Shown: positions 38,588 through 50,219 of the stretch, piece after piece
Layout: each line of letters opens with the position of its first letter
How positions within the stretch are numbered: the first letter of the stretch is position 1
Origin: Theocolax elegans
Lineage: Eukaryota; Arthropoda; Insecta; Hymenoptera; Cerocephalidae
Assembly: GCA_026168455.1 (NCBI GenBank)
Contig: CM047430.1
Span: 69,975,044-70,039,043, forward strand
Reading direction: 5' to 3'
DNA: 64,000 nucleotides
Position numbers and translations under genes: made by a program
The notes under the pieces: generated by a model
What the model saw: only the letters and a program-made list of their open reading frames with translations
What the model was told of the DNA's origin: nothing
Database searches by the model: none

Positions 38588-39484
38588 AAACCGAAGTTAT
38601 ACCTTACTTCGATTTAAAATACGCAAGGGGATGGACAATGCACACAGAAGTATGAATACAATACTAGTTATCAAGACGATTCTAAATGATCCTAGTACGT
38701 AAAAACTTAACCTAAGATAGCCGGTGCTATCTACAGCGGTGTAAAGTGTAACTGTCTGTGTTGTTTGTGCCGTAAAATAAATTAACTTTTCCTTCGCATA
38801 TATTACTATAAAATTTCAAAAGAACAACAAAAAGAAACAAATTTTTCAATTAATAAGTGTAATGGGTTTCTTGAATTCTGGAACACTGGAATCTGGAACA
38901 GCTTTTCTTTAGAGTTAATCTGTGTAACCGTGTAACACGCTAAGTGTGTAATTATTACTTTTCCGATAACTAAATTACTTTATTCGATTCGAATTACGTG
39001 TGACTGGCTTACAAACTCTTATCACGCTCGCTTTCCGACCAATTCCGAAATTCGCGACATTCATAACCCAAACTAACATGAAACAATCATTCCAAAAAAA
39101 TGTATTAAAATAGAAAACTTTCATTCATTACTAACCTGGTGAGTTGCTTTCCTCCGTCGAAAGTGGCTTTACATCGAGATTAAATAATGACATGAATTTG
39201 ACTATAATAATGAACTATTATGAATAACTTATAGTGAATCAAACACATTATTTGGTTTTCTTTATTAATTCATTCTTTAACAATTAAGAATTTATTCATT
39301 ATACTTTGTGAAGTTTGTATGTAATTCGAAATTTATCAATTAACTATTGTACTAACTAACATTGTGTATATATTTTTCTCTATTTTTAGGAATGGTATGG
39401 GTCTTAAGGGAGTAAAATACAAGTCATATTTCATAAGTTTTACCAATTCAATAAAATTAAAAAAAAAATTCTACATTTCCCTAT

Positions 39485-39679
39485 TTAGGGTGAATCCTTT
39501 AGGGCTTCTACCCACTCGTCGTGGCACTCCGGACAGGCCTCGATGGAGTGGTTTGGCGAGGTTCGGAAGGGGCGTTTTCTGCGATCTTCGGCATGTACTG
39601 CGCACAAAAGAAATCTCACCTGGTGACAACTATGGCGGAGAATTCGTCTCCGTTTTGGCCATCTCGAGGTCCTATGTCG
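39485..39679 (-). other. Short Cys/His-containing open frame in the LTR element
   Basis: About 64 codons between stops on the minus strand, without a clear start. It includes a basic stretch and ends with the pattern C-P-E-C-H-x-E-W; two further Cys and two His lie upstream. This could be the remnant of a zinc-binding module, but the spacing does not match the CCHC knuckle of retroviral-type gag proteins. It is separated from the main ORF by the tandem array and lies in another frame. Confidence 0.25.
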
Positions 39680-39688
39680 TCACCATGT

Positions 39689-40132
39689 GGCGATGCCGAT
39701 CCAATCCTGTCGACGTCTAGCTCCGATTCAGAGCAGCCCGTCCTCAATGACACCGATTGATCGCGGATGCTGATCCAATCCTGTCGACGTCTAGCTCCGA
39801 TTCAGAGCAGCCCGTCCTCAATGACACCGATTGATCGCGGATGCTGATCCAATCCTGTCGACGTCTAGCTCCGATGCAGAGCAGCCCGTCTCGATGACAC
39901 CGATTGATCGCGGATGCTGATCCAATCCTGTCGACGTCTAGCTCCGATGCAGAGCAGCCCGTCCTCGATGACACCGATTGATCGCGGATGCTGATCCAAT
40001 CCTGTCGACGTCTAGCTCCAATGCAGAGCAGCCCGTCCTCAATGACACCGATTGATCGCGGATGCTGATCCAATCCTGTCGACGTCTAGCTCCGATTCAG
40101 AGCAGCCCGTCCTGAATGACACTGATTGATCG
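39689..40132. repeat. 74-bp tandem repeat array, six copies
   Basis: The word GACACCGATTGATCGCGG recurs at 39749, 39823, 39896, 39970 and 40044, with a variant at 40118. The spacing is 74, 73, 74, 74 and 74 bp. Units differ by a few substitutions (GATTCAG versus GATGCAG). Because 74 is not a multiple of three, the reading frame rotates from copy to copy, so the array does not encode a simple protein repeat. It lies inside the LTR retrotransposon, downstream of the main ORF. Confidence 0.95.
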
Positions 40133-40491
40133 CACCTTCGTGATTTTCTATCGCGGCAACCAAAATACAGAAAAGGCACGAGTTTGGATACTCTCGCTGC
40201 CAATGTCGTTGCTTTTATTGCTTTCTCGCCCGACGCGGCGCTGCCCTTGGCCACTTCGCGAGCGTAAACAAGGTCGCTCGAACGAGGCTCACTGTTTACA
40301 TAGCGGGATTCTCGACTAGAATTTTCGTTTCTAGGAAATTCAACGCTATCGTACACATTACACTTATTTCCTTGATTAAAACTTTGCTTGTCCACATATT
40401 CACGGGAATAATTATGTACACGGGGATTATATAATAATTCGGACTGGTAATAGGAAGCTGGAGTGGTGCTGGAGGGGAATTTTCTTGTTTT
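40039..40491 (-). pseudogene. Same-frame continuation of the LTR-element ORF behind two stops
   Basis: After the TAA at 40522-40524 the same frame meets a second TAA at 40492-40494, ten codons further on. It is then open for about 150 codons to a stop at 40039, inside the tandem array. The translated part is rich in N, S, Y and R before a more basic segment, similar in character to the main ORF, so the two probably formed one protein. Either the stops are recent mutations or the product is made by readthrough. The stops sit within short repeats of CCATCCAGCACC type. Confidence 0.45.
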
Positions 40492-40521
40492 TTAGATGGT
40501 GCTGGATGGGCTTTCCGGTGT

Positions 40522-41187
40522 TTATAATTGGTGCTGGAGGGGAATTTTTCCTTTTCTTTTTGGGTGCTGGATGGGTTCTGACGTTGAAGTGGGCAATGGA
40601 AAGTTCAAATGTAATCTAACATTAGCATTTGTCGTTACCACATTTTCTCCGCCAATCAGTGCTGTCGAATTCCGCGAATTGCTGAAAGTTAACGGATCTG
40701 CATATGGTCCCAATGTTTGACCTGTCGGCAATTGCCCATGAATACGTGGGTAAGCACCACTGTGCACTTCCATGTTATCCCTTGATACCGTAGGATTTCC
40801 CGCTGTAATTCCCCTACTTACTGGCCGCATGACGGACGGATTCCTCCATGTGCCAGCTAAGTAGTTTTCCCCTTCTGAGGTTAAATTCAAATTTCTATTA
40901 CCGGGTATATCCAATGGAACGAAATTCGCCTCGTCTACTTCAGGATCCCAATATGCCGCCGCTAACCCGAAACATTTCCGTGTTTCATATCTTTCAACTC
41001 GATTTCTTATATTATACATGGAATCTGTGGCGTTTAAATTTTTTAGATCGGCATATTGTAGTATTTCTTGATTACTACAATGAAAAACATTTTGCCGTAT
41101 CCGCTGGATGCCCTCTTCCAACGATAACCTAGTATAATCCTCCTCTGCCAACGTATGCAGAGTCAAACTACCATTTAGTTCTGACAT
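40522..41187 (-). CDS. Gag-like ORF of the LTR retrotransposon, product unrecognised
   Basis: 221 codons, the longest credible ORF in the window. The ATG at 41185-41187 has A at -3 (AAAATG) and an in-frame TAA 15 bp upstream, which defines the start. The N-terminal 80 residues are charged and probably helical (EEGIQRIRQ, then ADLKNLNATDSMYNIRNRVE). The middle is N/P/G-rich with no hydrophobic segment, and the C-terminus is basic (PKRKGK). There is no CCHC zinc knuckle, no protease D-T/S-G and no YxDD. Position downstream of the leader and primer-binding site suggests a structural (gag-type) protein, but I recognise no family by sequence. It could also be a novel accessory protein carried by a non-autonomous element. 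Confidence 0.6.
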   Translation of the reverse strand: MSELNGSLTLHTLAEEDYTRLSLEEGIQRIRQNVFHCSNQEILQYADLKNLNATDSMYNIRNRVERYETRKCFGLAAAYWDPEVDEANFVPLDIPGNRNLNLTSEGENYLAGTWRNPSVMRPVSRGITAGNPTVSRDNMEVHSGAYPRIHGQLPTGQTLGPYADPLTFSNSRNSTALIGGENVVTTNANVRLHLNFPLPTSTSEPIQHPKRKGKIPLQHQL

Positions 41188-41202
41188 TTTGAGGATTTCT
41201 TA

Positions 41203-42681
41203 GGACACGTAATTTAATTCACGCTATTTCGTCAAAAAAAATTTTAATACTAAGTGCAGCTCAATACAACTTGTAGTCAATCACAAAAAAAATTAAATTT
41301 ATTTCTAAACAGCTCAATTGTAGCTTAATTTCTTAAAAAAAAAACAAAATTTTGACTTAATAATTAATTAAAATTATGCAAGCATAAAATTATCAAATTG
41401 CTTTAATTTTAAGCAAACTAATTTATGAGCAAGCAAATAAAATTAATAACAAAACTAGATTTTAGTTATTAAGCAATTAAAATTATATAACACACTAACA
41501 AGTCAGTATTGTTAATTTCAGCGCACAAAAAGCCAAAAGCAAAAAAAAAGAAATTTGTTAAATTATTTTTGTCGATACTATTATGACGAAATTTATCAAC
41601 AAAAACTAATTAAATACCTACGCAAGAATTCACAACAACGAACTTGAGTGAAAGGCAAGCGTATAAGTGAATAATTTACAAGCCAAGCTTGAAATATTTA
41701 AGCGTATTGGGTATATATGGGTATATATGGTGCTGGATTAGGTTACAATGGTGCTAGATGGGTTACGACTCTTAAAAAGATATATATACAATGCAAATAA
41801 ATAGTGAAATGTTACTTGTTAATGCAATTTCAAAATTAATAAGCGTACAGCAATTAAATATTACTATCTTAACACTGTATAACTGTATATACACTTGGTT
41901 GGCTATCGTTCTCAATATTTGAAGGGTCCTATTTTGTTCAAAAATAATTTAAATTGAATATAATTTTGGTGGCTATAGGTTCTAATTAACTCAAAGAATG
42001 CTTATTTACAATAAAAAACTCAATTTAATTGCAAACAAAAATTTTCACAAAAATTACTTGTTGAGTAAATCAAGTAACTGCGATATTTGCTATTTGTCCC
42101 TTGAATTTATTACTACAGGGTACAATATTAACTTTGACTGCTAATTTTTACAATAATTAATTAATATAAACTTAAAAAAAACATTTTCCTTACTTTTCTT
42201 TTTCTAAGTTGAGAACGTAGCTTGAAATGACAATTTACTAAGTACTTACTCGTACTCCAAAATTCTCTTACTCATTTCACTTTAAATGTAATTTAATTTT
42301 ACAAACTTCAAAAAGCCTTTAAACAAAATCAAATATTTTGGAGTTAGAAGGGAATAAACTAATTACAAAATTTATATTTTTAAAGGGAAAAATAAAATTA
42401 TTGCTGTTATGTGCAAAAAAGAACAATATGCAGAAAAAAATTTCAAACCAAATAATATGGAATAGACTCACCGAATTTTGCAGATAATTCACTAATATCA
42501 ACAATTTCTATTAACCAAACTTGAATTTATTACAAAAAATCAAAATCTGGTTACACGTGGTCGAAATTAAAATGGCCGTCCAAAACCACTTTCGACGCTT
42601 CCTCTGTGTGTGCGCAATATGGCGGATTAATACTTGAAAAAAATCCCGAAGTCCACGATCACAATTTTTTTCGGATCAAAA
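41203..42681 (-). other. Leader region of the LTR retrotransposon
   Basis: About 1.5 kb between the primer-binding site and the ORF start, AT-rich and without a supported frame. It would be the long 5' untranslated and packaging region. Such long leaders are common in non-autonomous elements. Confidence 0.6.
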
Positions 42682-42695
42682 AGTCACGGTCGCCA
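42682..42695 (-). other. Primer-binding site, tRNA-Arg type
   Basis: On the minus strand TGGCGACCGTGACT follows directly on the CA end of the 5' LTR. The first 13 bases are the form known from 412/mdg1-type insect elements primed by tRNA-Arg (established knowledge). Placement with no spacer after the LTR is canonical. Confidence 0.9.
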
Positions 42696-43679
42696 TGTGA
42701 CGTGTCCACTGGGGATTAGGGTGGAGTCACGGTTAAAACACAAAAATCAAACAACTCAGTAAAAAGAGATTGCAGGTTTATTGCACTTAATGTGCTCTCG
42801 AATATTACACGGCAAAGCGGCGGCTTTGCCGTTCAAAATTGCCAGTCACGTTGGCCGCGGTCGCTCGCGTTCGCGCGATTGCGGGCCGTCCCGCACCTAA
42901 CTACGCGTCGCGCACACACACTTTAAGGAAGCTGGACTTGGGAGGAAGGAGCACGGCTCACCTGGACGCTCGTCTCCTGGGTCCTCGGACACACACGTAG
43001 TTATTTAAAATAGCGATATGGCGTGTCGCACAATCGGTGGTCGGTCGCAGTCTCTCGAGTATCGGCACGCACGAAGCGAGAGAGTTTTCCCTCGGCGTAT
43101 TGCGCAGGCGCGCCTACTCTCGCGTCTCGAGTCGTGCGCGCTCGGCTCAGTTCGTACTGGCCGCTCGGGCCGTGATTTCGCTGCCTCGACGGAGATGTCG
43201 TCGACGACGTTGACTTCGTGGTGCTGGATGGCGATTGAGTAACTGCAGCCCTGCTGAGATTACTATCTGCGAGGTAAGCGTTTAAATCGTTCCTTTTTAC
43301 CTCGATTTTAAGCTAAATCGAGCCTCTCGAGTTTCTTCATTGCAGGTGCCGTATATTGTCAATACGGGATCTTCGGCTCGGAGTGTCCGGACAGCTGGAG
43401 AGGGCATTCAAGGCTGGATGGGACCTGGGAATATGGTACGGGTCATTCCTGGTGCTGGAGAAGGCATTAGGATGCTGGATCAACGGAGCAGTGTGTGTGT
43501 GTGTGCAATTGTGCGCAGTCAGGAGTCGCATCTCCTTTGCTTCGGGTTCTCCTGCTTACTACGCACTGATTGGTATGTATAGCACGCTTACTTCGCATAG
43601 TAAGCTTGACAGGTGCTATACTATACCTTGTCTCGCTATTTTATTTCTAAGTGACATGTAGTATAACAACAATGTCACA
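42696..43679 (-). repeat. 5' LTR (minus-strand orientation)
   Basis: 984 bp, matching the 3' LTR throughout the portions compared, and the ORFs inside the two copies have identical translations. The minus-strand AATAAA is at 42777-42782. On the plus strand there is an intron-like pair of splice signals (GAG/GTAAGC at about 43274, TTCATTGCAG/G ending at 43345), also present in the other LTR. Confidence 0.95.
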
Positions 43680-43683
43680 AACT
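43680..43683. other. Target site duplication, right copy
   Basis: AACT, matching 37587-37590 and directly abutting the CA end of the LTR on the plus strand. Confidence 0.9.
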
Positions 43684-46635
43684 ATTTTCATTAAAAATAT
43701 GGGTTTTAACGTATTCGTCGCTAGCATCATCACTTAGGACGGAATATACGTCATGGGTTAAGTTATTCAGTGTATTTTTTCCCCTTCAAAAAAGAAAGTT
43801 TTTTGCAGCCAATCGATGAGAAATAACATAATACATAATTATTAGATTTAATATTATGGTATTAGGTGGTTTGTGCGTATAAAAATTAAGGGTTTATACA
43901 CCAAAATATGAGACATTTTTTTGTCCACAGTCTAATAACATTAAAAACAATAATCAACGTATTTAAACATTATTATTACAAAACGCGTTCAAAAATAACT
44001 TTTCATATGTTGCTGCGTAAACGGAATCCCTATTGTATTTTTGGGTTCATAGTCAACTGTATGCGTTTATCATAGCATACTGACTTAAATATATTTTGAT
44101 TGGATTAAGTTCTAATAATTGTATTTTATAATACTTTTTATTGATTAGTTGCAAAAAACCTAATTTTTTTGGAGGGGTAATGAGTGTAACAGCAATTGGT
44201 TCCAATATAATGTTTTAGAAGAAGCAACATACGAAGTTTAATCAATTGCATTTGTACACTTAATTGGTTATGCAACTAATAAAATTTGTGCACACTTTTA
44301 TGTTATTATAAATTAATTTATAAACGTAAAATGCATTCAAGTCTAACTTAACTTACGAGTCGTTCTTGAATAAGAGAATTGGATATATATTACAATCGAA
44401 AATTATCCACTAAATAATATTTATTTTTTTCTTAAAACATTAGGCATTCACACACGTTCTAATCCTAAGTTGTGATTTTTTTTCAGTATTTTAGTTAAGT
44501 GTAAATCCTTATACGATTGGGAATTCGACATCCTCTTAACCCGAGCAATGATAAAATACGATCCAAAGAAAAAAAGGTAAATTAATCTAATTAACCAAGG
44601 CGTTATATCGAGAAGAGAATGAAAGAGCCCGCTCGTCGTCGCTAGGTGATTTATCGCACGGTATTCGGTTGACCCCTTAGAAAGCTCGTGAAATCCGCGG
44701 CGATAAAGCACCGGGCAGTTAAAGACACGCGTGGGCAGAAAAACACGCCCTGACTCGCGGTATCCGCCCTCCGCTCGTCATTCACTCGCGTGTACTAATT
44801 ATTATTGGGCTCGCGCGCAATTTGCCAAAGGAGAAAGGCCAGTTATCGCCGGGTCGAAAAAAAGAGAGTAATAAAAGAAAGGAAAGAAAAGGAGTTGAAC
44901 GGAGACGAGTTATTTTACGGACCCTTCTCGGCCAACAGAGAAAACGACCAAATATTTATGACACTCGGATTCTCTGGGATAGAGAGAGAGAGAGAGGTAA
45001 GACCGCGTGGATAATTTCAGGTGCGAGAAAATTACTTTCTGCTCATCAGCTCCTTGACGCGCTACATTGTTGAGACTTTTACTCCCCGTAAAACGTGAAT
45101 TATCGACGAGGCATTTACGCTTATTGTCAAATACGCAACTTTTTAGGAGGGATAACTGAGTTATAGAGTTGCAATTACCTCCGATCTGTATCGATAGCCC
45201 ATTGTTCGATGGGTTTACGTTGATTAACGTTCTTTCGGATTTCTCATTTCAAATTATACTTCCTATACGATTACAAATGTATTATCATTGAATCGTTTAT
45301 ATTATTAAAATTAATTGGAGGGTTTGGTGAAAAAGAGGCACACGCGGCTATATTATCCGCTTAAACGGTGAAACCAATGCGCTTGACAAAAAAAGGAGGG
45401 GTGGAGCTAGAAATATACAAGAAAGAAAAGGGGGAAACAAAAAGTTGAAACCGTATGTAGATATATATAACTCACACATATCCGCAACGTAATAACTCGA
45501 ATTCAAATAGCCGCGCGCGAATCGGCACGTTGCTGCTCCGCGTGTCTTTTCACTCTCCTCTCTCTCTCTCTCTCGCTCTTGCTCTCTCTCTCTGGCATTT
45601 TTTTTATTTGTAATCGCGGCTCACCTCCCTTTTGTGCGGCGAAACCTTGCGCGAGCGTTAACGAGTGCACCGAATGTCTATCGATACCCGGGTGCCGAGT
45701 GCTGCGCAGTTGGTTATTTTACCATTTTTCTCGGGCGCCTTTTTTTTCTTCCTCTTTTTTTTTTTGTTTCCCGTCGATGCGTTAGCCGATGGGAAAAGTT
45801 GAGGCGCGCGTGTGAACGCGCATCGATATGACGTTATCCAATTAAAAAGCTGCCTTTGTGCGACCCGAGCTGTCACAGCCAGTCACCCCTACCTTCTCCT
45901 CCTGCCGCCACCCGCCCGCCCCCCTCCCCCTCCTCCCCCATGACCCCACCTACCCCCTTCGACGCCCGCGGGGCGAACTGATCGAAATGAACCATCCTCC
46001 TCCACCCCCTAAGCGCGCGTGCAAAAGGCCGCTTCCAATTAGCGGGGGGCCGAGCAACTTTTACTGAATTACTCAGCTTAACGTACCTTCGAAGAGTCGA
46101 TTGCGAACGACGAATACGTATATACACACGCGCGCGTGTAGATCCGTAAGGTTTATTGTTGGATCATCGAGTTTATATGTTCCTTTGCCAATCTTTTTCT
46201 TTTGATTTGTCTTACATACGCATACGCGGTAAGAGTGAAATTGTTTTCGAGTATTGCGTATATGTTGCACTACTTCCGATCGGCTATTAACGACAATCGG
46301 TCTCTTGTATTTCAATATTGCATCGGTAAAATAAAATTTAATATAACAATAATAATTCACAAAAGTAAGTAAAATACATCTCACTAATTATATCGAATTA
46401 TTTAAAACACATTCAAAAATACTTCTAGGCATTAGAATTGTAAACCTGAGGAATTCCTCGTAAATGTGTACATCTTAAAAAACGCTCGCACGTTTCAACG
46501 AAAACCAAAACGTGGTATATATAGGTATAGATTAGAAAACGTGCGATTAAAACCAAGAAAGAAATCGGCACGATTCACGAGTTTAAACAAGATATCTCAT
46601 CGGCCCATCGTATCCGAATGACTTTGTCCCTTGCA

Positions 46636-46661
46636 AAAAGAAGAAGAAGAAGAAGAAGAAG
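46636..46661. repeat. (AAG)n microsatellite
   Basis: About eight AAG triplets, followed by a GACGAC/GACGAA tract. A similar GAA-type tract lies at 27598-27630. Confidence 0.9.
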
Positions 46662-46886
46662 ACGACGAATAAGACGAAGACGAAAAACTAGGCAATGTAG
46701 GTAAGGATCTATCTAAGGTTAACTAACCGATAAAAGTATAGAGGCAAAGAAAAGCTGCTCGAAATCAATAGATCCGAGTACACACGTGTTCTAATTGCGA
46801 GTCACTCGGCGAGGCGATCGTACTCTCGAGGAACCAGTTTTCCGCATAACGGAAGAGCGCGAACCGTTAAACCGGCCTCCCTTGCG

Positions 46887-46888
<2 letters not shown>

Positions 46889-46924
<36 letters not shown>
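46889..46924. repeat. (TC)n microsatellite
   Basis: About 18 TC dinucleotides directly upstream of a GC-rich unique segment. Confidence 0.95.
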
Positions 46925-46927
<3 letters not shown>

Positions 46928-49381
46928 CTACACCCGCGTCCGCGTTATTTGTAGCCATTAGCGCGCGTGTTTGCGCGTCCGGCTAATTAGACCAAATCAG
47001 CCAACAGCCGTGTAACACCCGGACAGCCAGCGTGAAATAGCGCGGTTCGCATAACGAAACTCGGAGAGATACTACGATTTATGGGGAGGGAGAGAGGGAC
47101 AGCCCACGCGTTAAATTCCGTCATTCTACAGAGCTGGAAAAACGCTCGGGATGACCCCGCGGTACGAGACTCCACGCTTGCTGGACGAGTCTCGATGGTT
47201 GCTCGCCTTTCAGGCGCTATATCTTACTCTTCTCATAACCGTATATCGTACAACGATTCCTGAGGTTTCTATTCGATAATTCTTTTATTTGTTTAGATAG
47301 ATATGTTTTTATTTTAGTTTAATTTACATCTAGATATGGTTTATTATTAAATTTGTTTAGTTAATTCGGTTAATCCGCATTTTTATTACTTGTTTATTTT
47401 CCTTAATTACATTTTCAAGTGTTGTCTGTTTATAATTATGGTAGCTTGAATTTTTGTTTTTTACGGAACGTATATCTCTTAAAAATTCGAAAAAAATTTG
47501 TCTGTAAAATGTTTAATTTCAAGAACAATAATAACTTAATACGCGAACTAACATAATGATTTTCAGGTTGGACAACGTCGTAATCGCTCTAAAACCCAGT
47601 TAAAATAAACGTTACGTAGCAGTAATTCAAATTAAAGGAAATAATGTACATCAAAGCTATTACCAATCCTATTGTCTAGAGAAAATGAATAGGAACGAAA
47701 TTAAATTAGTTCCCACCCACGTTTAGAAGAAAACGTGAGAAGACAATTCTGAGCCGAAGTAATCATTCTCGTAGACTGTTATTAAAAATCGTAAACGTTT
47801 GTAACGTGTACACGTGAGGTTGTGTACATGCGTTGGAAAGGTAGAGGGCAAGGGAGAGAGAGAGAGAGAGACCAACAAGTATACACGGGAGGATCGATTG
47901 AATTTTATCGAGCAGTAAGTAGGTTAATTAGTATCCGATGCTATCAAAAGTTCATTACGCAGTATCGCCATACAAAGAGCTAGGAGAGCGAGTACAGGGT
48001 TACGAAGGGAGAGGGAAGGTTGAGGGTAAGAAGGAGGAGAGAAGATGAAAACCGTTGAACCCCCCTCCGGTCGAAAGTTTCAGATTTAATAAGCCCTCGC
48101 CGAATGAAAGGTATGGGTTTATTGCACCGAAGGAAGCAAGAAAGAGAGGGGAGAAAAGACGAAGTAGGTTAGGCGCATGTATGCGTGTGCCAGAGTGCCA
48201 GAGGGAGAGAGAGGGTTGGGTGGAGGGGCACATATACGCTGATTACTCAGCCCACCTCATACCCTTCCTCTCGACTATCATCCTGACATTATTAATAATG
48301 GATCCAATAGACCGATCCGCAGTTTACCCTCTCTCCTACGTCTATATGTATATACGTATATATAGGTATATATATATACACACATACTCACATCCACTCT
48401 CTATCTTTCGCTCGTCCATTTCGTCTTTCCCGAAATTAATTTATTAATTAATTAACGCGTCTAATCCGCGGTGGAGGAGGGAAATGAGTTTACCGAACGT
48501 GATTGTCAGTTACTCGATCGAACGTAAAACTCTTGATGATGGCTCCAGATAAATACTCTATGTATCCTACCCCTCGTCTGCCTATCAACAATCCTGTAAT
48601 ATGGTATTTACTATTTATTTCTTCTTTCGTGCTATTACAATAATTTCTTTTATTCTTCTAGTTTTAATTGTATATTTCAATCGAAAGAAAAGAAAAATTT
48701 ATAAGGAGTCGTGATTTACCCAAAACGAAGGATTCTTTTTTTCAAAAAATATCTTTGCTCGTCTATTCGTTTTCGACTACTCTAAATTATTGAAATTTTC
48801 GGCCATTTCTTCAAGTTTATTTGAAACTAATTATTTCAAAAAGTGCATTCTGTGTAAGTTTGTTCAGTATCATTTAAGCTCAACCTTCGCATTTTGTTCA
48901 GACGTTTAGAAATACCATATTTCAATTGCAATTTTCGGTTTTGTAAAAGGGAATCCCTTTAAATTGACTGTCCCATCCCGTTAATTAGGATAATTCATAT
49001 TATCACGTGTTCGATCGACGCGAGTATCGCCTTAATCGAGAGTAGTTGTCGAGATAACATATATAAGGAAAAAAGGTAAATCCAGTTGGTAGGACTAACA
49101 AGCCACTCCGGAAAATTAAATCCGACATCGTATGGTACTGTACATAGATGTATATAGATATACAGAGGTACATATGGCGATCATTCGTTCTACACAATGG
49201 CCAAAGGGTAAATTTCTCTCGGTCTCGTGTTACAGTTATTCGGAGTATCTCAGCGATGCTTTTTTTACGTACTAGTTTCCGTACTCGGTTCGGCATGAAT
49301 TTTGAAAATGCGCCGGGCATGATTTTTCCGGGGAGAAGCCAAAATAAAGGGCGAGGAATTTTCACGAGTCGCTTTGTCCCG

Positions 49382-49383
<2 letters not shown>

Positions 49384-49414
<31 letters not shown>
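49384..49414. repeat. (TC)n microsatellite
   Basis: About 15 dinucleotides, followed by a CTGGTG/CTGCTG-rich segment at 49427-49460. Confidence 0.95.
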
Positions 49415-49418
<4 letters not shown>

Positions 49419-49645
49419 GTTTTCACTGGTGCTGGTGCTACTGCTGCTGGTGCTGCTTGTTTTTTTGCACCGGAGCTCACTCTTTTATTACGGTGAGCGC
49501 GAATCGTACGCAAGGTTTTCCGCGGCGCGGTTCATATTAAATTTTTTTCCAATGTGTTCAATTTGGTGTAAACAATGGCCGGGGTGTATATAGAAACACA
49601 GACCGAGCGATCAAATACAACGGATCGTGAGACCTGCGGGGGAAA

Positions 49646-49646
49646 C

Positions 49647-49683
<37 letters not shown>
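49646..49683. repeat. (GA)n microsatellite
   Basis: About 17 GA dinucleotides. It is about 250 bp from the (TC)n tract at 49384 and opposite in strand bias. Confidence 0.95.
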
Positions 49684-49685
<2 letters not shown>

Positions 49686-50161
49686 ATTGTGCATGTGTAT
49701 GTGGGGAAAGAGAAGAGGGGGGGGGGGCGAAGGTATACCGTCCGAAAAAATATCCCGGACGGAAATACGAAATTGGTTTCAATCATCCCGTTACGGTCAA
49801 ATGCCTTTAGTGTATGCCTCGGTAAAGTGCGCCCCAACACTTTTGCCGACACGCCCGTCGCTTCGAAACTTCGTTTTAATTACGCGATTCTTTACTTTCG
49901 TACTTTCTTTCTCTCTTGGTTTTTTTTTCTCCTCGCTACTTTTCGTACTTGTGGCTTTTAAGCACTTTCGGGGATGGTTTTACCATATTTCGAGGGATAC
50001 TTTTGAATTCGAGAGTAATAAATTTGTTGTTATTAAATACAAAATTTCGGGATCCGTTGTTACGTCTGTACGCGCGGCATTGAATTATTTCCAAGTAATA
50101 CCACGTTTCCACTCAACCAAAGATGTTTGGACTCTTTCTCTCTTCCTCCCTATCCCCCCCC

Positions 50162-50163
<2 letters not shown>

Positions 50164-50218
<55 letters not shown>
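50164..50218. repeat. (CT)n microsatellite
   Basis: About 27 CT dinucleotides preceded by a C9 run. It is the longest CT run in the window, with strong mirror symmetry that could form triplex DNA. Confidence 0.95.

Positions 50219-50219
<1 letters not shown>

Larger units (their letters stand above)
37591..43679 (-). mobile_element. Complete, young, apparently non-autonomous LTR retrotransposon
   Basis: A 6089-bp element. Two 984-bp LTRs flank a 4121-bp interior, and AACT is duplicated on both sides. Orientation is minus: next to the right-hand LTR is a primer-binding site matching tRNA-Arg, and next to the left-hand LTR is a polypurine tract. The interior has one intact ORF of 221 codons (40522-41187), a same-frame continuation after two stops, a 74-bp tandem array and a long leader of about 1.5 kb. 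I see no protease, reverse transcriptase, RNase H or integrase frame on either strand. The tRNA-Arg primer and 4-bp duplication resemble 412/mdg1-type Ty3/gypsy elements of insects (family knowledge). Absence of pol implies it moves using proteins of a related autonomous element. The two LTRs look identical, so insertion is recent. Confidence 0.93.

Noticed and set aside
39689..40132. Tandem array considered as a CRISPR-like repeat
   Set aside because: Units are contiguous with no unique spacers, and the array lies inside a eukaryotic retrotransposon.
37591..43679. LTR element considered in plus orientation
   Set aside because: In plus orientation there is no primer-binding site after the left LTR and no polypurine tract before the right LTR. 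Both are present in minus orientation.
45865..45890. Sequence resembling a miR-2/13 seed (TGTCACAGCCAG)
   Set aside because: Only the seed-like core matches and no convincing precursor hairpin surrounds it.
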